Source of the DNA: Mactra quadrangularis
Lineage: Eukaryota; Mollusca; Bivalvia; Venerida; Mactridae
NCBI GenBank assembly: GCA_025267735.1
Contig: CM046294.1
Span: 3,754,001-3,818,000, forward strand
Reading direction: 5' to 3'
DNA length: 64,000 nt
Position numbers and translations under genes: made by a program
Notes under the pieces: generated by a model
Seen by the model: only the letters and a program-made list of their open reading frames with translations
Database searches by the model: none
What the model was told of the DNA's origin: nothing
In this document: positions 22,301 through 34,300 of the stretch, piece by piece
How positions within the stretch are numbered: the first letter of the stretch is position 1
Layout of the letters: each line of letters begins with the position of its first letter

Positions 22301-25300
22301 CCTCCTACCATTAATTCTAAACCATGTAGGGCAGTTGTCAGTTTTTGATGGAAGTATATGTCTAATTTCTAGTCAACATCTAAATCCAGAGGTCTAGCCA
22401 TTCCAGGATTGATGAATAGGTTGACAGACTGCTGTAACAGTGTTTATTTTTGGACAATTGTATAGCTGTTTATGGGCTATATTCCCAATCTAAAATCATA
22501 TCTCTTTTTCCCAAATTTCAATCCAAAATTTCCAATTTAACTTAAAAAAGAATTTTTTAGAAAGAGAAAAAAATTTCAGCTTAAAATTATAAGTCCCAGT
22601 AAATTTCTTTGTAATTATCTAACTAACTTAATGAAAATTTATACTAAAAGCATTGTTAAATCTGCTATTGTTATAAAATATGCTTGACATTTTATCCCAA
22701 TTTAAACCAAAATGCCTATAAAATTCCCAATTCTAGGGGTATGTGTCATATTTCCAATCTGGTGGAAAAAAAACTTTGCTGTAATATGACCTAGACAATG
22801 CGTTGTAACTGATTTAATCTAAGAAAAAGTTAAGTGAGTTGCGTGAATAACTGAATATTTATGACTGTTTGTAAACATTAAAAAAAATTGTTTGTTTTAA
22901 ATTGAAATGAATCACTTCATCATCATCTGTCATTGCTTAACCCACAAGCCTTAAGCAAAGGGCAGGTAAAAATTGATGCAGGTTAGTTAAAATTACTAGT
23001 TTCATATGACTAGTTGACAATTTTGTCCATTACTATAAAACACAATTTATTGGGCTAGTGTGTGAGCAAATGTAAAGTTGTTTGTTCGTAGCAGATGCAT
23101 AATATGTCACTTGTACTCCCTTGCCTTCAAACTAGCTTTTATGGTAGCATGGTAGAGTGTCCGCTTACGACTTGAGAGGTAGTGTGTTCAAATCTGTTTG
23201 GACCAAGAATTTTTATCGGGTTACATTTGGTGCCCAATGTAAATAACTCACTAGGAATTGTGTGATTGCACCCTTAGATAGTCCCACAGACAATTAAGCT
23301 CCAAGAATTCGAGGACAAATTCTGTTAAAGATGGGGTGTGTGTAGCAGAGGTATGATACAGTACTTGTACTGCCTTGCCTTTAAGCTAGATTTTATGGTG
23401 ACGTGGTAGAGAGTTAGCTTACTACTCAAGAGGTCGTGGGTTTGAATCTCAGTTGAGACCTTGGCTTTTTATTGGGTCACATGTTCATATGAGATTGACA
23501 GTCGGGCCTCTATACTAAAAGAACACAAGAATTATTGCTCTTGTATTGTGTCTTTCTTTAGTATTATTGAATACTTATTATTTCAGCCTTTTGAACATGA
23601 AACGAAGATAGCTAAATTTAGCTATGCATCAGGGGTAAGTCATTTCTTTATCATTGATTACGGGTATGTACATTTCAGCAGTTTACATGACCTTGTTTGC
23701 TATATTAAGCTAGTTGCCTGGCTAGCTCAGTCGGTAGGGCCAAAAGTTTACTAATAGTACGGGGGCCAGAGGGGTCCACCGTGCACCCCCCTCTAGACTT
23801 TTTGCCACCCATGCTAAATTGTTCATTAGGGTCCACTGAATCAAAATCGGCTTTGTCCTCAAAAATAAACTCTTGCGCACTACCTGAAATTTCACTGTTT
23901 CCATGGCAACCCCTTGTTTTTTGTCGAAATTGTCGGTGTTAGTAAAATCATGAATAACTTGAACACGCAATAAGCTAGAATAATATAATTAGTGTCAAAT
24001 TAAAGCTGAGACACTGAACGTTAGAAATATATGTACAAATGTTCACTAAAATACAGTAAAATTTGTAAAATTAACCGTAAAACAAAAAAAAATTCGGAAA
24101 AATATCGATTTTTTTTTCAATTACATGCATATCTTTGTATTTCCAAACCCTATTTTGGAGAAATAATACATTTGTTTTTTACAAAATACTTCAGGAATGA
24201 CTACTCTATCAGATTCAAAATTATTTTTATGACAGAAGTACTATTTGTGTATGTAAAAACCGTTTCCATAGCAACCGCCATTTTCAAGAAAGTACTACTA
24301 TTTGGTGATTAAACTTGAAATTTTTGGCCAAATCTAACGGTAGGATTGCAATATTGATATTATATTATATCTGAGACTCGTATCTTTGATATTATTGCAG
24401 TTATCACTAAATTCAGTATCGATACCTTCATAAATATAGTTACGAAATCTTAATCAAAGCGCTGAAAGTGCTGCTTGTTTTTCGGTTGACAGCATTAAAT
24501 CGTCTGAAAGTATGAAGACGATGGTCATTGTGCAGTGGTAGTCTGTCGAATAAAGTAATGTTATAATAAGACTTACGAGACTTTTGTTGTTTTGTTTTTG
24601 CTTAACTGAAAAATAATTATGCAGGAATATTATTTTGTAACTTAGGTTTTACGTTGTTTATCATTACTCTTTAAAAGGTTATATACAACGGCCGACTAAT
24701 CAACTTTCCCGGACATGTTATTTTAACATTAATCGGTTTAACGTCTTATCCTATCATATTACTTGCATAGTACTGTCAAAATATGCAACATTTATTTACT
24801 CAATGATTGTTTTAGTATAATATCAAATATCAAAGCGCTGAAAGCACTGATTGTTGTTCGGTTTGACAGTATTGTAGTGTCAGAACGTATGAAGACGATG
24901 GTCTTTGTGCAGTGGTGGTCTGTTGAATGAAAACAATAATATATAATAAAACTAAAGATACATTTGTTGTTCTGTTTTTGTTTTACTGAAATAGAAATAT
25001 ACAAGAATATGATTTTGTAACTTAGATTTAACGCTGTTTATCATTACTTTTTAAATGGTTATGGTCGGCGGCCGACTATTTTTATCACTTTCCCAGGCAT
25101 GTTAATCGGTTTAACTTCTACATGTTTATCCTAACTTACAAGTTTGTTCGTATAAGCACAGGCAAGTCTTCGACCTAAGTGAAAACTACCTGTTCATTGA
25201 CATGTCAGTTCAATAAAAATGAACATAAAATATTACTGCAGTATATCAAACTTGGTATAATAGTAAGTTAATAGTACACATCTATCACAGTTTAATGTAT

Positions 25301-28300
25301 AAAGCGTCTTAAGCTTATGTTCAAATTCAAAAGCTTTTTGTGTATAATGTTGCAAATTTATATTTTCGCTAAGAAAATTGTAAGTATCTATTCTACCTTA
25401 AAATATGTGATAGAATGTGTGACTCATTTTCTTATTTTTGCGGTTAGAAATTGGATATGAACCTCAAAAATTGAAGTACATAGCTAGAATTTTACGGTCA
25501 CTATACCTTAATTTTTAATGTCAATAGGGTATTTACACAGGAGGATACTTACTATCGGGGTTCTCTCTAGCTCTGGTTGTTATTTTTCTTTGGTTATGAC
25601 GTTTGGTCTCAGGGATGGGGTACTCGTACTTGTACTCGAGTATTATGAGTACAAGTACCACTTTTTCCAGTACTCGCCTGTACTCAGTACTCAGGAAAAT
25701 AAATTGTACTCGTACTCGTACTTACTCAAGTACTGAACTAGCAGTACTCGATACTCGTGAGTATTTCTGAGTACTGGCCATCTTATTTCTATCAAGTTAC
25801 ATTCTTGATTGGTTTTTCTTTAAAACTACTTTAGAAATGATAATGCATAGTAATTGGTTATCTGATAACAAGTTTTATGGGTAGCTATTGTTATGCATAT
25901 CAATGGGATGTCTGACACCTTTTTGCAGTTTATACCTCTTCATAAATTGTGAAAACAATGTTTGTCACAGTTTGTTCCTCATATAGCTTATAAATCATCA
26001 GCTAGTTATAAGCATCACTCATAATTTTTTAAGTGAATGACAAGACAATTACATTCTCTGAAACAGTCACTTTTGTGGTGAAAAAACCCTGCACAATGTT
26101 TTGATATAAATTGAGATGATATGTCATACAAATTTTATAACAATAGCTAATTCAACAAAGATTTTAGTTTTGTTTTTCATTAAGTTAATTATTTAACTAA
26201 ATAAAGATAACGCAATTATTTTAAGCTGAAACATACTATCAGCTGTCCTTTTTTCAAAAATCTTTTGTTTAAGTTTAATTTGGATTTAAACTTAAACTTC
26301 TTCATTTGATTAAATGCCTATTTCTATATTACATATTAAATGGCGTTGTATAAAAGATAAATTATAAAAACTAAATAAGTAAAAACCCTCCACCATAATA
26401 TATAAAATAACACAAAACAAAATAAAATTCATTATGCATGTTATATAGTGTGATTATGCATTTGATTTTCATATATCAAGTTTATAAGACCTACATTAAT
26501 CTTAGTTCATGATTTGACTTTATTCATACATTTGTTTTTATTAATTTGATATTTACAATGTTGTCCTGAAACTGAAATGTGGGAAAAAAAGATTCGAATT
26601 TCGATTGAGAATATAGCCCTGAAACGTAGTGTTGCAAAATTTCCGGAATTTTCAAATTAGGGAAATTTTCGAGGAAACTTTCAGGAATTTTGGGAAATAT
26701 TGGGGAAAATTGGAAATTTTAAGAAATTCGTATAAATTTGTCTCTTTTTGTATAAAACAAAACAATAGTGATTTATGAAGTCTTAATATGTAGTATACAT
26801 TAAGATAAAGGTCTATGAGGAGACATATTGTTTGAATGTTGGCAAAATAAAATGCAGAACACAAAATAGTCATATTGAATGCTTTGAACATTTTTACCGT
26901 AACAAGTTATGTCAAACTTCATTCCCATTCCAGTTACCAAAATAAAATGCCCCCAAAAGCAGAAATTTTTATTGCAGTACTATAAAACTAAAAATTATTA
27001 CAATTTAGCACTGTCAACATTTGTAAATAAAAAAAGGAGGACGCAAGTAAAAGAAATCATGAACTGCTCTTACCATGGTCATCAGATTCTGACGACTCCA
27101 ATATACCACCGGCCTTCAGACCGGCGGTAAATAAATCTACCATAATCATTGCTTCTATAGTTTGTTAAATAATTGATTATAATTTGACTACTAAGTCATA
27201 AACTTAAAGATTTAAATGATTTCTAAAATAATGTCTAGCTCGATTTCATTCAAAGCACATCTACATTTATGTACTGCTGTGGCATTATGCTAAAAATGGT
27301 GCAAAATAAAATTAAAAATGAATAGTGATAACAACTAAAGCAATTTAACACAATCACATTGAATAAAAGAATTGGTAACTCCAATTTTGTAAATAAACTA
27401 AAATATTAAAAAATCAAACTGTAGCCAATCAAGTGTAGAATAATTAAACATATTTAGTCTATAATTTCCATGTCAGATGTCTCAACCTCATCATCAATAA
27501 AGTGTGGAGATTAACATAAGTAGACTGTGAGATTCTGACATCAGCTGCTGACATCAACAGTGAAAACCCTCATATTTCATAATTTTCTTGCAAATAAAAA
27601 TGCATTCTTTTAAAATCAAATTTTGTCAAATAACTTATATAATTATTTTTTTTCAATATTTCCAAAATTTCCCAGCCCTTGAAAGTTTCCGAAAATTACC
27701 AGGTAAATTTCCAAAATTACCGGAAAGTTTCCCAGCCTTTGCAACACTACTGAAACGGCAATAAAACTGTCCAAAAATATACACTGTTGCATAAAATATT
27801 TACAGCAACATTTTGAATTTGAAGCTTGATTTGATGTTTAATTGAATAGATAAATAAAATTAGTCTCTTTTATTTATTCTAAAAATCTTTTATATGCTCA
27901 TGCAAAACAATCTGGTACTCAAAAATACTCATGAGTCCTTAAGTAATACTCGAGTACTACTCAAGTACTGAAGAAAAACCAGTACTCATTACTCATAAGT
28001 ACGAGTACAAAATTTGAAATACTCAAGTACTACTCGAGTACTGGAATCCAGTACTCGACCCATCCCTGTTTGGTCTTGTAGTGTATCATTATAACTGGAT
28101 TTATGTGAGTGTATATGTACATAATGGTGGCAGCGGACAAATAAAAACCTCGAGAATGAATGTAGAAAATAGGTAACATTGGTGACAACGGAGGGATTGC
28201 AAATTATTTCATTATGATTAGGGAAAACTGGTAACAATAAGTACCAAGCTGAATTGTTAAAGCTTTATTTTCAGTAACAATAAGTTCAATCAATTTGAAT

Positions 28301-31300
28301 ATGCACGGATCGACAACGAAAATATGTAGTGATTTTAATATTTTTTTCTAATTCTGAATATAATTTTCATCCTTTAATGAAATGAAACTCATCTCCTAAT
28401 ATATGACAATTGATACAGACAGGTAGGTGTGAATCTTTATTGTTCCATCTTCCGGTTTCAATATGCAATCGATGGGAACACAGTTTAAGTCTATAGCCAT
28501 ACAATATCTAAATTTTGAAATGTTTTCGAATATGGCTGAAACTAAAACTTGGTATATTCTTGTAAAATAATGCTTCATTTTAATTAGCTAACCGATGTTC
28601 AAATTTTGCATGAAATTATCATTAAGTCTGTGTTTAACATTGCTTAAAATATATCAACATTACCAATATCTTGAAAAGTACATGCATCATAAAAACCAAG
28701 GTAGGACAAAAATGAATTCAACAAAAACAACAGTTGGGTTTATTAGGGTATAAGTCTCTATCCAATTGTACTTTTCTATTATTCTAATTTTCATCAGTTT
28801 GCAATAATTTTACCCAATAGTTTTCTATAATGTTAAAATAGCGAATGCAATGTAGTTTGAAAATTCAACCTCCCCAACTCACTGTGATTTAAATCATTTT
28901 GAGTATTATTTTTTATCCCGAGAAACCTTTCACAGTGAACTCGTTCAATAAAGTTTCCTTGGACGAATCACCAAACTTGGCGTGCATTGATGATATCAAT
29001 TTATCTAACAGATATATTTCATGTTTTTTTTAGAAATACCTGTAAATCTATAAAATAAAATTGTTAACTTTGAAATACCTTTCAAAGCTTGGCCAACAAA
29101 ACAATTTTAGCATTAGAGAATGTTCCAATGTATGTTAATTGTTCAACAATACCTAGTTCATATCATTTTAATAGAATGTAGTATTCTCTATTAGTGAGTC
29201 TACATATGTCTACAACTGATTTCCATAACTTACAATACTCTGCAAAAACGTTTGTACTTAGTTGTGACTCGTCTCTACTACTAGCAGAAATATCTTTGTC
29301 GTCAGCATATAAAATCAAACATATGTTAAACATATCAACTTTTATACCAGCAAGACCATTACTAATTAGCATATCCTCGATTTCATTAAAAATGCATTGC
29401 AAATGAGATAAGCGAAATACAGTCCCCTTGTCTAACACCTAACGTGCAATCAAACTCGTTACTTACTTGACTATGTACGTTAACTCTAGATTTTACCGAT
29501 GAATACATACATATTATATCTAAAATACCCAGTTTTATAAATCAACAGCTTTTGTGAAGTCAATAAATGCACAAAATAACTGTTTGTCAGCATTAAGCAT
29601 GTGATGTATAATCCAATGTTAAACAAAGATATCATCATCTGTTCCTAATTTTTGTCCAAGTCAATCTTGTTAATAGTTTTCATAACATACTTATTAAGTT
29701 TCACCCCTAAAATTGTTAAATTCATTTAGACTACCACGTTTGTGTAGAGGTACAACAAAACAGACAAACTTCTACGAAAATATTAAACTTCATAACTTTT
29801 ATCAAAAAGAGATAATATAAATATATATACAAATTATGCCTTCCCTGCATACAGCACACACAAGGGTCATCTCAATTATTACTATTCAATTGTATAATAG
29901 CTAAATTGTTGAACCAGAGGATACGTTTTGTAATGTTGGTATGGGAGCATTACCACCTTGTAACAAGTGTTTAGTACAGCATATCAAGGGTTTTAATAAC
30001 CAGGTAGCCATTCGGAAAAATGTCTATGTAGCTGATTTTAACATACCTCCCGTTTCAGCACAATTTTGTCGGACGAATAATGATGGGTATCTTGAGTCTT
30101 AATGGTTTGAAGGTGACGTTCTTCCATCTCAGCTGTTCGATACCCTAGATAACGCTAATACTGGCGAAGAACAAGATGAAGATATATCTATAGATGTTGT
30201 ATTAGACAAAATCATAGAATGGAGAGATGGATAAAACGATTGTTAAGATATTGGACATGTATATGAACGTATATAAAATAATAGGTTTTGTAATTTCGAT
30301 TGGTTTGGCGTTTGTCGAATTGGCAGTTCAAGGTTCAGCCGCGGTTTTGGCTGGTGATAACTTCCTTGAAAAATTGGCTTATGGCCTTTAATCCACAATA
30401 TGTAGCAAAGTTACCAGCAAGGAGGGAATGTAGGCACTTGTTAGATTAGGGTCCAGAAAATCTTTCTTAACAACGTAAACTAATGAATAAATAATATGTG
30501 CAAGTTGCGTTTGGTTTTATGATACATTGTAATATAGTTTGGTCAATCTTTTATCAACTAAAATATTTTACTTTACCAGTCATTCAGTAAATAAATGTAG
30601 CACATTTTGACAGTACTATGCAAGTAATATGATAGGATAAGACGTTAAACCGATTAATGTTAAAATAACATGTCCGGGAAAGTTGATTAGTCGGCCGTCG
30701 TACATAACCTTTTAAAGAGTAATGATAAACAACGTAAAACCTAAGTTACAAAATAATATTCCTGCATAATTATTTTTCAGTTAAGCAAAAACAAAACAAC
30801 AAAAGTCTCGTAAGTCTTATTATATCATTACTTTATTCGACAGACTACCACTGCACAATGCCGTCTTCATACTTTCAGACGATTTAATGCTGTCAACCGA
30901 AAATAAGCAGCACTTTCAGCGCTTTGATTAAGATTTCGTAACTATATTTATGTAGGTATCGATACTGAATTTAGTGATAACTGCAATAATATCAAAGATA
31001 CGAGTCTCAGATATAATATAATATCAATATTGCAATCCTACCGTTAGATTTGACCAAAGATTTCAAGTTTAATCACCAAATAGTAGTACTTTCTTGAAAA
31101 TGGCGGTTGCTATGGAAACGGTTTTTACATACACAAATAGTACTTCTGTCATAAAAATAATTTTGAATCTGATAGAGTAGTCATTCCTGAAGTATTTTGT
31201 AAAAAACAAATGTATTATTTCTCCAAAATAGGGTTTGGAAATACAAAGATATGCATGTAATTGAAAAAAAATCGATATTTTTCCGAATTTTTTTTTGTTT

Positions 31301-34300
31301 TACGGTTAATTTTACAAATTTTACTGTATTTTAGTGAACATTTTTACATATATTTCTAACGTTCAGTGTCTCAGCTTTAATTTGACACTAATTATATTAT
31401 TCTAGCTTATTGCGTGTTCAAGTTATTCATGATTTTACTAACACCAACAATTTCGACAAAAAACAAGGGGTTGCCATGGAAACAGTGAAATTTCAGGTAG
31501 TGCGCAAGAGTTTATTTTTGAGGACAAAGCCGATTTTGATTCAGTGGACCCTAATAAACAATTTAGCATGGGTGGCAAAAAGTCTAGAGGGGGGTGCACG
31601 GTGGACCCCTCTGGCCCCCGTACTATAATTGAGAGGTTGTAGATTTGATTCCCTGATATACTTCCGTGCAATCTGATTAAAACCCGATCTAAAATTTTCA
31701 AGATTCGCTAAGAGTGTATCGCGATATATTGTGATAGAATTGAACTGCAATACGTACCACGATATATTGCTTTGCAAACCAAAGACACGACTGCATAATA
31801 CTTCTGTCTTAAAGAACTTATTCCACTGTTCAGTATTGAATAATGTTATAGGATTTTGTAGGGAAAGTGCCTGTAGCAAACTGAACTGTAAAAAAACCCT
31901 GGGCATTTTAGAGTTATGTGAACATTCCAAATGCACCCAAATTCTTTGAACTTAAGCTTCCATTGTATGAATCATGAAAAACTGGCGTTTCGCTATTTTC
32001 ATAAAGGAGAGCAAAGGGAAGAATTTTTCAATGAAAATGCATGATATCGCTAAATACTGGTATATTAAATTCGTACTGCCATACGTATTGTCGCAGATGG
32101 ATATTGCAATATACCCTTACACCTGTCCGGTAATGGTGACAGCCCTAACAATAATAGTATCATTTCTTTACTTAAAAATTCCAACTTATCCTGTGAGTTT
32201 TAATGTCCTATGCCCAACTGACTTGTCAATATACTTACATATAGCCTGTTTTATTTGTCTCTTGTTATAAATTTCAGGATATTGTACAAAAAGCCATAGA
32301 TAATTGTTTAAAAGCAAGGAGAGCATGGGACAGAACACCATTAGAAAAAAGAGCTGAAATATTCTGGAATGCCGGTCAATTAATGAAAAATAAATATAGA
32401 TATGATTTATTAGCTACCACAATGCTTGGACAGGTTTGTAATGTATTACATCAAATAATATTATACCCATAGGCAGATCTCGCTGTTCATTAGTGTAATT
32501 CTTTACTGTAAGTCATTTTTAAGAAGCATGAAGCAATTTTCTTAGTGCTTATCATAGATTTAATTGTTATGTACTTTTTACTATTAATATGTTGCATTAT
32601 TCTGCAAAATGTGTATAATGTGGTTGTGGTTTGAATGTTTGGACCCCCCCCCCCCTATAAAAAGTCGGGACCCCCCTAGAAAAAAATCCTGGATCCACCT
32701 TTGATACCTTACATGAAATTGCTTCTTCTTCACGTATATAAAACATAGCAGATTTTATTTCACCATATTTCGGCAATTATCCTTTATAATGTGATAATGA
32801 CCAGCTGAAGTCGACTTATCCAGTTGATATCATAAATTGCTTGTTTAGTGGCATGTAAATCAATTTGTAATTTCCATGCAGCTAAACAATTTCAGCACCA
32901 TGTCAACAGGGCTCAAATGTAACAAAAAATGGACTTGCAAATTTTTGCGAGTGGATTTTACTTTTCTTACTGTTAAAAAAAGAGTACTTGTTCATGTACA
33001 AGTGGGGTGAAAATATTTACTTGTCCGCTAACATAAATGTATGAGTTGGACATGTAGAGCGTAGGAATTCCACACATTTGGTCTGAATTAATATAATATA
33101 AAATCCATTTTCAAAGTATTTAAACATTTCAACAGGGGTCCTTGTGCTAGATCCAGTATAAATTCCATACTATATATGTAAATATTATGAAAATTTTGAT
33201 TCTATTTGATTTGTTGCTATAGCTCGTTTAGGATAACTTGAGACTAAATATAACGATACCATTTTTATACACAGGTGGATTTAAGTTTAGTACACTTAAT
33301 TATCGACTATTATCAGTGTGTTTTTGCTGTATTAAATTTAGTACGAGAACACACGTTCCACGCATTAAGACATGTTTAATACTTTCATTACACAAAATCA
33401 GCTGACCTTCCTGTTTTATGTAATACCTGAGTCCCAAATATGTAAACAAACTGAGTCGTTTGTCTCAAGTTATCCTAAATGAGCTATAATGGATGCACTT
33501 GAATATAGTACTTGTTTCTAAGATGACCTGATGGGACAACTGCTTTCAAATCCTAACTTTTTTAATCCAATATCTCATCTAGTATGATTTATGTGTCTAC
33601 AAGTAAAGTACTATCTTGTAATACTTTCAGGGTAAAAATATATGGCAAGCTGAGATAGATGCTGCAGCAGAACTTATTGATTTCATCAATTTTAATATAC
33701 AATTTGCTAAGGTAAGATAAACTATATTGTGTATATGACATAATTATACCTCCCTAAAAATTGTTGGGGTGTATATAAGAGTCAGCTTGTCAGTCGGTCA
33801 GTTGGTAAGTCAGTTGGTCGGTTTGTAGCATTTTCTTGTCCATTCAATTTCTCAGCACATATTTTAAGGATTTGATTCAAACTTCACACATATACCAGAT
33901 ATCAGGCAGACATGTACATATCCCATTTTGGTTACCATCCATTGATATTTGCCTAGTTATGGCCCTTTGATAATTAATCTTGTCGCACAGTTTCTCGGCA
34001 TCAAATTTCTTGACAAACACACTCTTTGGGTTATTTCATCACATACAGTGATAGGTCTAGTTTTTTGTAGCCTGACGATGTAAGAGAATAGATGTAGTAT
34101 CCTTCAGTACTTTATTTCGACACATCTTAATAACAACGCCATATTTGTTTTGACAGGATTTCTATTTTGGGTTTCTGTGTGACGTCAATTCCGCGGATTT
34201 CTGTTAGTAAGCATTACTGTGATTTCTTATAGCCAAAATTTGGAGAGTTAGGGACTTTGAGGGACTCTTTTCATACTTTTCCCTGTGAAATACTGGAAAA

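Larger units (their letters stand above)
23755..31625. mobile_element. 7.87-kb DNA element with ~1.05-kb terminal inverted repeats, TSD TAA
   Basis: The left arm (23755 to about 24807) is matched by the inverted right arm (about 30573-31625) with very few differences. Both ends begin TAGTACGGGGGCCAGAGGGG. The target duplication is TAA at 23752-23754 and 31626-31628, judged against the interrupted SINE. The interior holds a tandem copy of the inner TIR (24820-25140), two nested hAT elements, an RT relic and a broken frame at 29941-30234. No transposase was recognised, so the superfamily is open. A 3-bp TWA target would fit PIF/Harbinger, and very long arms would also suit other families. Confidence 0.9.

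Noticed and set aside
23722..23970. 82-codon frame and its near twin at 31410-31628
   Set aside because: They are the same stretch of the two TIR arms read on opposite strands. Conservation reflects the repeat, not selection on protein.
28110..28210. LTR retrotransposon primer-binding-site-like GGTGGCAGCGGACA
   Set aside because: No LTR pair and no gag or pol frame nearby. The resemblance is too short.
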